From positions 1 to 64,000 of the forward strand of contig NZ_FNPH01000006.1 in the NCBI RefSeq assembly GCF_900107255.1: a stretch of 64,000 bases of DNA, written 5' to 3'. Shown here piece by piece: positions 51,926 to 60,095 of the stretch. The translations under genes were made by a program, and so were the position numbers. Numbering within the stretch: the stretch's first letter is position 1; each line of letters opens with the position of its first letter. This stretch comes from Micromonospora pattaloongensis (GTDB taxonomy: Bacteria; Actinomycetota; Actinomycetes; Mycobacteriales; Micromonosporaceae). The notes under the pieces are model-generated. The model ran no database searches. It saw only the letters and a program-made list of their open reading frames with translations, and was not told where the DNA came from.

Positions 51926-54322
51926 TCACTCGATCTCGACGTCCAGCACGACGGATGGGCGCACCGGATGACCGTGGCTGCTCCAGAACCGGTGGAGCAG
52001 GTCGAAGTCGTGGCTTTCCTGCACGCGCAACCGCGCCTGTCGCCCGTGGACGGGCGCCAACGCCATGCCGGTCAACGCCTCGTGGACGACGCCCAGCAGC
52101 TCGCTCTCCTCCTCCGCGCGGTGCGACCAGGCGGAGACGATCAACCCGGCGCGCAGGCCGTCGGCGCCGCGCCGGGCCGCGACCCGGAAGAGCGCCACCG
52201 AGACCGCCGGTTTCTTGCCCGTGAGCAGCTCGTCCGTCGGCGAGCCGTGTACGACGTGGATCTCCTTGAGGAACCGCTGCCGCAGGCACACCGCGAGTTG
52301 GTCGTGCAGGTCATCCAGGCCGGTGCGCAGCAGCTCGCCGCGGTCCGGAAGTCGTGGCCCCGACAGCGCGCCGTCCGGCTGGCGGGACAGCCGTCCCATC
52401 TCCAGCAGCTCCAGCGCGATGGCGCGTTCCAGGTCGTCCTGGCCGACCGGCGCCCCCCGCCGGTGTGCGAGGAACACCGCCTTCAGCGCGGCGTTGCGGA
52501 TGTCGCCGCCCGCCAGTCGGTGCGCCTTGGCCAGCCGGCCGAGGTCCACATCGTCTGCCCGGACCACGCGCTCCGGCAGCATCAGCTCCCAGATCCGCTC
52601 CCGCTCGTCGGCCCCGGGGAACGGGAACTCGATACGGAACTGGAAGCGGCGCAGGAACGCCTCGTCGATGCCGCCGCGCAGGTTCGTCGCGAGGATGGTC
52701 GGGCCGTCGTGCTGCTCGATCCGCTGCAGCAGGTAACCGACGAGCATGTTCGCGAAGTGGTCGCCGGCGTTGGACGTCCGTTCCGTACGGTTGCCGAACA
52801 GGGAGTCCGCCTCGTCGAAGAACAGCACGGCGGACGCCCGCTCGGCCTGGGACATCACCTCATCGACGTTCTTCTCGGTCTCGCCGATGTACTTGCTCAC
52901 CAGGCGGGCGACGTCGACCGTGTGCAACGGACGGCCCAGCGCTGCGGCGACAGCCTCGGCCGCCAGGGTCTTGCCCGTGCCCGACACCCCCGAGAACAGC
53001 GCGACCGGACCGCGCTGCAACCGGTACCGGCGTTCGAGCCCCAGGTCCTCGGCGAGCTGATCGCGGTGCTTGACGTAGTGGACGAGGCGGTCGAGCGCCT
53101 CGCGGGTCGTGGGACGCAGCACCAGGTCGTCGAAGCCGCGCGTCGGGATCGTGCGACGACTGTGCCGCACATGCTCCACGCCCATGCCCGCCGCGACGGC
53201 GTCGAGCGCGTCCGCGTCCGCGGTCGCGCCGCCGTCGGTCGCCACGTCGAGGACGCGCCGGACGCCGCGGCCGTCCAACCGGTGTCGAGCGGCGAGGGCC
53301 CCGGCCTCGCCCGGGGTCAGCGCGACACCGCGCGCCGATGCCTCCGCGAGCCACGTGTCCCGCCGCCCCGCCCACCCCGCCGGCAGGGCCTCCACGTGCG
53401 GAACCGGAACGGCGAGCGGGTCGCGGCACAGCAGCCACGCGGCACCGCCGAACGCCACGAGGTCCTCGACGGACCGCACCACGCTGCCGACCTCCGCCTC
53501 CTGGACTGCGGTCAGGTCGAGCAGGGGCAGCGCCCCGGTGCAGAGGCCGGCCCGCCACGCGGCAGCGGCGACGGCGGTCGCGTCGGCAGCCGCGGCGGGC
53601 ACGCCCACGACGACCAGCCGGCGCTGCCGGGGCACGAACGACCGCGCGGTCTCCACGAGGTCGCCGTGGCCGAACACGACCTGCAGTGCCGGCGAGGGCG
53701 GCACCCCGGCGTCCTCGCGTAGGCCGGGCGGCTCGCCGCTCCCGCTCGTCCAGTACTGACCCAGGGCCTGGGGCACCGGCGGCTCCGGTGCGCCGAACAG
53801 GGCGGCGACGAGGTCCTCGGGCAGGTCCAGCGGCCGCGCCAGCGGCGCGAACGCGCCGGGCAGGCGCACCACGAGGCCACTGCGTACCAGCCGGCCCGCG
53901 GCGCCGAGCGAGGTGGCCAGCAGTCGGTGGCGCTCGGCGTCCCGGCCGAGGATCGCGTGCAGGACCCGCTCCGTCGCCCGCGGCTGGTGCAGGTCATCCT
54001 GCAGTACGGCGTACACGGACTGGTAGCGCGGCTCGACGTGCGGCGCGAACAGCACAACCAAAGCTTCGAGTTCGCACTCCACAAGCCCCAGCGCCGCCCC
54101 GATCCGCCGTAGGACGTGCGGGCCCCCCGGCAGCAGCCCGGCCCGGTCGGCCGGCTGGCCGACGAGGTCGGCCACGGAGGGGCGCACAAGGTTGCGTACG
54201 GCCGTCCAGCCCCGTCCACCGCCTCCGGCAAGCTTCTCCGCGCGGCGCTCCTCCTCGGCGCAGACCTCGAGGACGCGCCGGTCCAGTCGCTGCAGGGCAT
54301 CAATGAGGAAGACGTCGAGCAT
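51926..54322 (-). CDS. CIS AAA+ ATPase with C-terminal Pvc16/DUF4255-like domain
   Basis: This 798-residue protein has a helical N-terminal region (1-180) and a degenerate first nucleotide-binding domain (~210-370). An active AAA+ module follows: Walker A GVSGTGKT at 445-452, Walker B VLFFDEAD at 499-506, sensor 1 TILATN at 542-547, arginine residues R558/R559 and a GGDIRN sensor-2 motif at 605-610. It matches Pvc15/Afp15-like ATPases of CIS loci. Residues ~663-798 (LRTGLDDLHDQLAVCL, a GLIVSAWSHRAEEESELLGVVHEAL core, DLLHRFWSSHGHPVRPSV) resemble the tail-terminator family Pvc16/DUF4255, normally a separate gene. It is convergent with the operon and must have its own promoter upstream of 54322. 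Confidence 0.88.
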   Translation of the reverse strand: MLDVFLIDALQRLDRRVLEVCAEEERRAEKLAGGGGRGWTAVRNLVRPSVADLVGQPADRAGLLPGGPHVLRRIGAALGLVECELEALVVLFAPHVEPRYQSVYAVLQDDLHQPRATERVLHAILGRDAERHRLLATSLGAAGRLVRSGLVVRLPGAFAPLARPLDLPEDLVAALFGAPEPPVPQALGQYWTSGSGEPPGLREDAGVPPSPALQVVFGHGDLVETARSFVPRQRRLVVVGVPAAAADATAVAAAAWRAGLCTGALPLLDLTAVQEAEVGSVVRSVEDLVAFGGAAWLLCRDPLAVPVPHVEALPAGWAGRRDTWLAEASARGVALTPGEAGALAARHRLDGRGVRRVLDVATDGGATADADALDAVAAGMGVEHVRHSRRTIPTRGFDDLVLRPTTREALDRLVHYVKHRDQLAEDLGLERRYRLQRGPVALFSGVSGTGKTLAAEAVAAALGRPLHTVDVARLVSKYIGETEKNVDEVMSQAERASAVLFFDEADSLFGNRTERTSNAGDHFANMLVGYLLQRIEQHDGPTILATNLRGGIDEAFLRRFQFRIEFPFPGADERERIWELMLPERVVRADDVDLGRLAKAHRLAGGDIRNAALKAVFLAHRRGAPVGQDDLERAIALELLEMGRLSRQPDGALSGPRLPDRGELLRTGLDDLHDQLAVCLRQRFLKEIHVVHGSPTDELLTGKKPAVSVALFRVAARRGADGLRAGLIVSAWSHRAEEESELLGVVHEALTGMALAPVHGRQARLRVQESHDFDLLHRFWSSHGHPVRPSVVLDVEIE

Positions 54323-54516
54323 CGCCAGGCACCCCGTTCCTCCAGTACGTCAAGCCTAGTTCGGGGCTGGTTGACACCAGGTCGGCCGTGCGGCCGGTGT
54401 TCCGACGAATCCGATCCAGCCCGGAACCGGACCTGGTGGGGTGATTGATCATGTATTCGCCGGGCGCGACCAGGCATCGGCCGGGGCGCTGTGGGGCTGC
54501 CCGTGGGCAGGGTGGG

Positions 54517-55086
54517 TCAGTACAAGTAGATGGCGATGAGCAGCCCGATCGCCCAGCAGGCGAATGTGCCGAGCAACGGGACGACGCTGCGAAGCACCGG
54601 AGGCTCGCCCACCTCTATAAGGTCCTGGGCCCGCTGCCGACTGTCGCGGAGCTCTTCAAGGTACTGGCGGTTGCGGTTGGCGTACCGCGGTGATAGCCGA
54701 GCCAGCCACCAGAGACGGTCAAGTCCCACCTCGAAGCGCCTCTCCGCCAGGTGCACCGTTATTCGATCTCCGGAGACGCCGGATTCGACGATGGTGAGAG
54801 CACGAACCTCGCCCCAAGGAACGCGCGCGACGCACCAGAATGAGCGGACCGCTAGGCCGTAGGCGTTCCACGCCAGACGCGGGGCGAAATCGAAGATCCA
54901 TAACGCGAGCGTGATACACAGCGTGAACGCCGGCATTGCCAACGTGGGAGGCAGCCCGAATGCCGACCACTCGACCAGCGGGCTGATGGCGGTGAGGCCA
55001 GCAATCACTAGAAGACCCCCGTAGGCAAACCCGCGACTTGGGCCTATGACGCGAGTGCGCGTCGGGTTCAGCGACCGGCCGGACAT
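54517..55086 (-). CDS. Membrane-anchored bacterial PH-domain protein
   Basis: The 189-residue product has two N-terminal membrane helices (YGGLLVIAGLTAISPLVEW and a following AFTLCITLALWIFD), then a PH-like domain (RLAWNAYGLAVRSFWCVARVPWGEVRALTIVESG, ITVHLAERRFEVGLDRLWWLARL) and a last helix at the C-terminus (GTFACWAIGLLIAIYL). Similar small bPH proteins are widespread in actinomycetes; roles are unknown. It begins just downstream of the Imm53-type remnant. No operon partner is clear. Confidence 0.75.
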   Translation of the reverse strand: MSGRSLNPTRTRVIGPSRGFAYGGLLVIAGLTAISPLVEWSAFGLPPTLAMPAFTLCITLALWIFDFAPRLAWNAYGLAVRSFWCVARVPWGEVRALTIVESGVSGDRITVHLAERRFEVGLDRLWWLARLSPRYANRNRQYLEELRDSRQRAQDLIEVGEPPVLRSVVPLLGTFACWAIGLLIAIYLY

Positions 55087-55268
55087 TATCGGCCGGCCTC
55101 GGGACGAGTTTCCGCGTCCGCCGACCGGCGGAACATGTGCAACGCCTCACCCAGGTTCAAAGGGGCGAGCCCGTACTCGTGCTCCCACTCGCCGTTGCAC
55201 TGCGAGGCGTACCAGGCCTGCAACCAGGTCCACACGCCGGGCGCTAACTCGTCGTATTCGTCCTGCAC
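55086..55268 (-). pseudogene. Truncated Imm53-type immunity protein
   Basis: The first ~35 residues from GTG 55268 contain WLQAWYASQCNGEWEHEYG, the conserved N-terminal block of Imm53 proteins (WLxxWYxxQCxGxWEHxYG). Intact members continue with a TLDNPGW motif and total ~100 residues. Here the similarity stops at about base 55166 and the frame ends 27 residues later in unrelated sequence. I infer an orphan immunity gene truncated by deletion. The IS110 remnant just upstream is a likely cause. Confidence 0.6.
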
Positions 55269-55388
55269 TCCGTGGCTCCCGGCCTGCCGATGATCGTTGT
55301 CAGCGCCAGGTAAGGGTAGGTCTCACGGGCGACGTATCGCTTGAGGCAACGCAGGATTTCCGCTTTGGTCTTGCCTTCGCCGGTCACG
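55244..55388 (-). mobile_element. IS110-type transposase C-terminal remnant
   Basis: On the minus strand one frame reads VTGEGKTKAEILRCLKRYVARETYPYL before a stop at 55244. The EGKTKxEIxRCLKRYxARExY pattern is the extreme C-terminus of IS110-family transposases. About 28 residues match, followed by ~19 unrelated codons; the rest of the element is absent. It overlaps the start of the Imm53-type remnant in another frame. Confidence 0.55.
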
Positions 55389-55427
55389 TACAGATCTTCG
55401 GGCGGTGGGCGGGCCGCCGCACGGACG

Positions 55428-55464
55428 CGGCCTGCCGGTGGGCATGGTGCCCACCGGCAGGCCG
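55428..55464. terminator. Strong perfect hairpin, probable terminator
   Basis: CGGCCTGCCGGTGGGC, a 5-base loop (ATGGT) and its exact complement form a 16-bp perfect stem, starting 12 bases downstream of the minus-strand gene's stop at 55476. There is no T-tract on either side, which is common for actinobacterial terminators. It would also shield the secreted-protein genes from transcription running the other way. Confidence 0.7.
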
Positions 55465-55475
55465 GATCGTGGTTG

Positions 55476-55973
55476 TTACGAGATCGCCGGTGAGCCGGTG
55501 AGGCTCCAGGTAAGGTCGCCCTTGCCGTCGCCGATGATGTCGTAGGAGACGTTGCCGTCGGCCGTCCATCCGCCGGTCGCCGCCGTCTGCAGGAACGGTG
55601 TGGCGCACGTGAGCATGTATCCGTAGGTGGAGCCGTTCGCGTTGTAGGTCGCCGTGCAGCTCGCGGTCTCGAAGTCGGAGTCGTACCGCTCGAGCCGCAC
55701 GTTGATGATGAAGTGGTAGAAGATGTTGACACTGCCGGCCTTGGGACCGTTGGTCATTTCGGCGTAGGCGCGCACAGTGTCGACGTCGACGCGCTGTACG
55801 CACAGCGTGATGGTGATGTTGCGCTGTGCGGTGGCCGTGCCGTTGCTGAATCCCTTGGAGTTGCCCCGGCACTGCTCGACGGCGGCGGCGCTGGCCGGCG
55901 ACGTGATTGCCACCGTCCCGACCAGGGTCGCGGCGATCACGAGCAACGTCGCCAGTCCTTTTTGGAACCGCAT
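55476..55973 (-). CDS. Secreted protein of unknown function (paralogue of next gene)
   Basis: The 165-residue product has a clear signal peptide: FQKG, hydrophobic ATLLVIAATLVGTVAI, then SPASAAAV with a likely cut after ASA near residue 30. The mature part is beta-rich with four cysteines (QCRGN, TLCVQR, ASCTAT, LTCATP), possibly two disulphides, and ends in GGWTADGNVSYDIIGDGKGDLTWSL. This domain is shared with the upstream paralogue. ATG 55973 follows AAGGAC/GGGG sequence. No family name known. The gene ends just before a strong hairpin. Confidence 0.75.
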   Translation of the reverse strand: MRFQKGLATLLVIAATLVGTVAITSPASAAAVEQCRGNSKGFSNGTATAQRNITITLCVQRVDVDTVRAYAEMTNGPKAGSVNIFYHFIINVRLERYDSDFETASCTATYNANGSTYGYMLTCATPFLQTAATGGWTADGNVSYDIIGDGKGDLTWSLTGSPAIS

Positions 55974-55993
55974 GTCCTTGTCCCCTTCACTGT

Positions 55994-56506
55994 TCAGGAA
56001 ATGGCCGGAGAACCCGCGAGGCTCCAGGTGAGGTCGTTCTTGCCGTCGCCGATCAGGTCGTAGGAGACATTCCCGTCGGCCGTCCATCCGCCGGTCTCAC
56101 TCGAGTACCGGTCCTGCGTCTGGCAGGTGAACCGCTGCCCGCCGGCGTCGTCGAAGTTCGTCCATGCGGTGGCGTCGCAACTGACGGCGGCCATGTCCGC
56201 GTCGTTCTGCTCCAGCCGGACATTCACCACCAGGTGGTAGACGATGTCGGCGGTGCCGGACTTGGCGCCCATCGACACCGAGCCCCACGCGCGCAGGGTC
56301 ACGTCGTCCCGCTCGACACACAGTCGGACCGTTACGCTCCGCGAGGCGGGCGTCGCGCCGCCACGGGCGAACACCTTGCTGTTGCTGCGGCACTGGATGT
56401 TCGCCGCCGGGGCGCTCGCGTTCGCGTTCGCCGCCGGCGCGAACGTCAGCACGCTGGCCAATACCGCGACGACCAGTGCGCCGACTCCAAATCTCTGTGT
56501 ACTCAC
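55994..56506 (-). CDS. Secreted protein of unknown function (paralogue of previous gene)
   Basis: At 170 residues it has a signal peptide (GVGALVVAVLASVLTFAPAANA, cut near 28) and the same layout as its neighbour: cysteines in QCRSN, RLCVER, VSCDAT and FTCQTQ, an AWGSVSMG/YHLVVNVRLEQNDAD core, and GGWTADGNVSYDLIGDGKNDLTWSL at the end. The tandem pair is separated by 20 bases and is probably co-transcribed. The start is GTG/ATG 56506 at the signal peptide. It diverges from the AfsR-type gene; shared promoters lie in 56507-56679. Function unknown. Confidence 0.75.
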   Translation of the reverse strand: MSTQRFGVGALVVAVLASVLTFAPAANANASAPAANIQCRSNSKVFARGGATPASRSVTVRLCVERDDVTLRAWGSVSMGAKSGTADIVYHLVVNVRLEQNDADMAAVSCDATAWTNFDDAGGQRFTCQTQDRYSSETGGWTADGNVSYDLIGDGKNDLTWSLAGSPAIS

Positions 56507-56679
56507 CGTGTCATGCCCTCCCGTTCCCCGAACCGGGTGTCCGCGGCAACGGCCGCTCCGCTGCCGGCTACTTTGACGGTCGCCGATGGGCGTGGAAAGC
56601 GAGTGGACGCCGCGTGAAAGCCGGCGAATTCATCGATACGATGGCTGCGCGAAGCATCTGGGCCTGGGGGACCATAGAC

Positions 56680-59463
56680 GTGGGTGAATTACGGGTCGCT
56701 GTGCTGGGGCCGATTCAGGTGGAACGCGCCGGCAGACCCGTGCGGCTTGGGCCGCGATTGACCGAGCTGCTGTCGGTGCTGGTGCTGGAGCTGGGCGCGG
56801 CAGTGCCGGCCACCCGCCTCGTCGAGCTGCTGTGGGGGGACCCGGCGCCGCCGAGCGCGGCGGCAACGCTTCGCAGCCACGTCTCGCACCTGCGCCGGGC
56901 GCTCGGCCCGGCGTCGCTGGTGACCGTCGGCAGCGGCGCCGGCGTCGGCTACCGGTTGACCGCTCCGCCCGAGTCGACCGACGCCCACCGCTTCGAGCGG
57001 GCCTGCGCCGACGGACGTCGACTCCTGGCGACCGGCCGGCCCAAGGACGCCGGATGCGCCGTCACGGTGATCGGTGAGGCGCTCGCGTCCTGGCGCGGTC
57101 CGGCGTACGCCGAGGTCGCGGACCGGTCCTTCGCCCTGTCCGAGGTGGCCCGCCTCACCGCCGTGCGCCGGGCGGCTCTGCGTGACTACGGTGAGGCGCT
57201 GTCGGCCTGTGGCCGGCACGCCGATGCGGCCGCGCACCTCGCGGGCTGCGTGGCCGAGGAACCGCACGACGAGGGTCTGCGCCGGCTGCTGGTCCTCGCG
57301 CTGTACGCCGCGGACCGGGTCGACGAGGCGGCCGAGGTGTGCCGGCAGGGGATCGAGCTGTTACGCGAACGCGGCATCGACTCTCCCGGCCTGCAGGACC
57401 TGCAGCGGCTCGTGCTGCGCCGGGAGGTGCCGGCGTCGGCGCCCCCGTCGCCGGTCCCGCGCCTGCTACCGCCGGACCCGCAGCGCTTCGTCGGGCGGGC
57501 GGACGAAATGGCGGTGGCCCGGCGTCGGCTGGGCGATGCCGCCGAGCGCGGCGGGGTGCTTGTCGTCACCGGTCCGGCTGGTGTGGGGAAGACCAGCTTC
57601 GCCGTCCGGCTTGCGCACACCGTCGCGGAGCGCTTCCCCGATGGCCAGCTGTTCCTGAATCTGCGCGGCTTCGACCCGAGCGGGACGCCGATGGACCCGG
57701 CCGAGGCGCTCCGGGTTGTCCTGGACACTCTCGGGATGCCGCCGCACCGCATCCCGGCCAGCGTTCCCGCGCAGGCGGCACTGTACCGCGACCAGCTGGC
57801 CGGCCGCCGGATGCTCGTGGTACTGGACAACGCCCGTGACACCGACCAGATCCGCATGCTCCTGGCCGGCGTGCCCGGCTGCGCCACGCTGGTGACCAGC
57901 CGCAACCGGCTGGCCGCGCTGGTGGCCTACGACGACGCGCACCCGTTGACCCTCGACCTGCTCTCCCGCACAGAGGCCGAAGACCTGCTGGCCCGCCGGA
58001 TCGGTGCGGACCGCGTCGCCGCCGAGCCGGGCGCGGTGGACACGATCGTCGAGCGGTGCGCCCGCCTGCCGCTGGCCCTGTCCATCGTGGCCGCGCGGGC
58101 CGCGGCCCATCCGGCGTTCACGCTCCAAGCGCTCGCCGATGAGCTGCTGGACTCCGGCGGCGGGCTCTACGCGCTCGCCGGCGGTGAGGCGGTGACGACC
58201 GTACGGACCGTCTTCTCCTGGTCGTACCGGACCTTGAGTTCCGCTGCGGCGCGCCTGTTCCGGCTGCTCGGTCTGCCGGTCGGGCCGGACATCGGCGTAC
58301 TCGCCGCCGCCGCCCTCGCGGGGTGCCCGCCGGCCGAGGTACGGCCGCTTCTGGTCGAGTTGACGTCCGCGCATCTGCTGGCCGAACAGGTCCCCGGACG
58401 GTACAGCGCGCACGACCTGTTGCGGGCCTACGCCGTCGAACTCTCCCGCGACGACGCGTCGGACGACCGGCAGGCCGCCCTGCGCGGGCTGCTCGACTAC
58501 TACCTGCACACCGCGTACGCGGCCGAACGTTTGCTGTGGCCGCACCGGGACCCCATCACCGTCGAACCGGCCGCCACCAAGGTGACGATCGACGACCTCA
58601 CGGACCAGAGCGACGCGCTCGCCTGGTTCACCGCGTGCCGGGCGGCGCTCCTGCCGGCCGTCGAACACGCCCTCGACGCCGGCTTCGTCACCCACGCATG
58701 GCAGCTGGCCTGGACCCTGACCTCGTTCCTGCACCGGCAGGGACTCTGGCCCGCCCTCGCCGCCAGCCAGACCGCAGCGCTCGCCGCCGTGCAGCACCTG
58801 GGCGACCGCGCGGCACAGGCACAGGCACACCGGGAGCTGGCGCTCGCCCTGACCCAGCTGAGCCGCCACGACGAGGCACACGCCCACCTTCGACGCGCCC
58901 ACGACCTGTTCGACGAGCTGGGTGACCGGGTCGGTCAGGCACACACGTACCTCAACCTCGGCTGGATCTGCGAGGTGCAGGGCCGTCAGCGGGCCGCACT
59001 GGACCACGACCGGCGGGCCCTCGAGCTGTTCACCGCGGCTGGTCACAAGATCGGACAGGCCAGGGCGCTCAACGCTGTGGGTTGGGACCTCGCCCAGCTC
59101 GGGCAGCACCTCGACGCCGTCAACCACTGCCAGGAGGCACTCCGGCTGCACCAGTCGCTCGACAACCTCTCCGGTGAGGCGCGGGCCTGGGACAGCCTCG
59201 GTTACGCCCACCATCACCTCGGTCAGTTCGCGGAGGCCCTCGCCTGCTACGACCGCGCGCTCGCGCTCCACCGACAGGACGCGGACCGGTACTGCGAGGC
59301 GGAGACGCTGACCCACCTCGGCGACACCCAGCACGCCGACGACGCCGACGACGCGGCACGCGGGTCCTGGCTGCTTGCCCTGGCCATCCTGGAGGATCTC
59401 GGTCATCCGGACGCCGAGCAGGTTCGGCAACGGCTGGCGGCGGTAGCCGACGGGCCAGGGTAG
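56680..59463 (+). CDS. AfsR/SARP-family transcriptional regulator
   Basis: The 927-residue protein has an OmpR-type winged-helix (~1-95: AVLGPIQVERAGRPVRLGPRLTELLSVLVLELG and ATLRSHVSHLRRALG), a bacterial transcriptional activation domain (~100-245), an NB-ARC ATPase (Walker A GPAGVGKTS at 298-306; a later MLVVLDNARDTDQ motif) and C-terminal TPR repeats (~680-915). This is the full AfsR layout, controlling antibiotic production or morphology, often downstream of Ser/Thr kinases. GTG 56680 follows GGGGGA at nine bases and gives the usual short N-terminus; an ATG at 56641 is possible. It diverges from the secreted-protein pair, which it may regulate. Confidence 0.92.
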   Translation: MGELRVAVLGPIQVERAGRPVRLGPRLTELLSVLVLELGAAVPATRLVELLWGDPAPPSAAATLRSHVSHLRRALGPASLVTVGSGAGVGYRLTAPPESTDAHRFERACADGRRLLATGRPKDAGCAVTVIGEALASWRGPAYAEVADRSFALSEVARLTAVRRAALRDYGEALSACGRHADAAAHLAGCVAEEPHDEGLRRLLVLALYAADRVDEAAEVCRQGIELLRERGIDSPGLQDLQRLVLRREVPASAPPSPVPRLLPPDPQRFVGRADEMAVARRRLGDAAERGGVLVVTGPAGVGKTSFAVRLAHTVAERFPDGQLFLNLRGFDPSGTPMDPAEALRVVLDTLGMPPHRIPASVPAQAALYRDQLAGRRMLVVLDNARDTDQIRMLLAGVPGCATLVTSRNRLAALVAYDDAHPLTLDLLSRTEAEDLLARRIGADRVAAEPGAVDTIVERCARLPLALSIVAARAAAHPAFTLQALADELLDSGGGLYALAGGEAVTTVRTVFSWSYRTLSSAAARLFRLLGLPVGPDIGVLAAAALAGCPPAEVRPLLVELTSAHLLAEQVPGRYSAHDLLRAYAVELSRDDASDDRQAALRGLLDYYLHTAYAAERLLWPHRDPITVEPAATKVTIDDLTDQSDALAWFTACRAALLPAVEHALDAGFVTHAWQLAWTLTSFLHRQGLWPALAASQTAALAAVQHLGDRAAQAQAHRELALALTQLSRHDEAHAHLRRAHDLFDELGDRVGQAHTYLNLGWICEVQGRQRAALDHDRRALELFTAAGHKIGQARALNAVGWDLAQLGQHLDAVNHCQEALRLHQSLDNLSGEARAWDSLGYAHHHLGQFAEALACYDRALALHRQDADRYCEAETLTHLGDTQHADDADDAARGSWLLALAILEDLGHPDAEQVRQRLAAVADGPG

Positions 59464-59729
59464 CCGCGACAGGCCACGACGTCCCCGTCGCAGCGCAGGG
59501 CAGAGTCGACCGGGTGCCGAGCACGACAACTACTCGCGGCGAAAATGGCCGGCTACGCCCACGTCACCGTCGACCGCGCCCACGACGCCCGGTTCGTCCT
59601 CGGCCGCATCGAGGACCTGGTCGCCGGCCGCAACCCGGACGCCGAGCGGCTTCCGCTGCGTAGCGGAGCGGCACGGCGACCCCGGTTGCGAGCGCGGCTG
59701 CGAGCAGGTGTCGGCGGGTCAGTGCGTGG

Positions 59730-60095
59730 TCATCGATCATCCTGGGTGTCGGTGGTCTCGACTCGCGCGATGAGCAGCTTCAGGCGCCCGATCTCGTCGG
59801 CGAGCGCCGTGTTGCCGGCGCTGGTGAGAGTGATCCAGGTCCGGCCCCGCCGTCCGGCGTAGCCCTTCTCGACCTGGACCAGGCCGGCGGTCTCCAGCAC
59901 GCTCAGGTGCTGGGAGAGGTTGCCGGCGGTCAGTTCCAGTTGGGTGCGTAGGTAGCCGAACTCGACCCGGCGGGCCTCGTGCGCGATGGTGAGGATCCCG
60001 AGCCGGACCCGCTGGTGCACCACGTCGTCCAGGCCGGTGACCGGATGCGGGGATTCGATCTCGTCCGGCTCCGGGGTGTCGGCGGCGTCGGTCAC
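59730..60095 (-). CDS. ArsR/MarR-like winged-helix regulator
   Basis: The 121-residue protein has a winged-helix DNA-binding domain (~20-105: VHQRVRLGILTIAHEARRVEFGYLRTQLELTAGNLSQHLSVLETAGLVQVEKGY, then RRGRTWITLTSAG). This 'HTH_34-like' type acts as a dimeric repressor. GTG 60095 overlaps the stop of the upstream membrane-protein gene by 4 bases, so both are one operon. A perfect palindrome lies just before the first gene of that operon and may be its own operator. Confidence 0.88.
   Translation of the reverse strand: MTDAADTPEPDEIESPHPVTGLDDVVHQRVRLGILTIAHEARRVEFGYLRTQLELTAGNLSQHLSVLETAGLVQVEKGYAGRRGRTWITLTSAGNTALADEIGRLKLLIARVETTDTQDDR

Noticed and set aside
10375-54322. Interpretation as a prophage
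   Set aside because: Only tail-type genes occur. No capsid, portal, terminase, integrase, holin or lysin gene is visible in the 45 kb.
12368-54322. Interpretation as a type VI secretion system
   Set aside because: No TssJ/L/M membrane complex, TssB/C pair or ClpV-type gene is seen; the ATPase and single sheath fit a CIS of the extracellular or thylakoid-like type.
59545-59729. Plus-strand frame beginning MAGYAHVTVDRAHDARFVLGRI
   Set aside because: The first ~40 residues look coding, but the rest turns into Arg-rich shadow sequence of the convergent regulator gene. Possibly a fragment; no family recognised.
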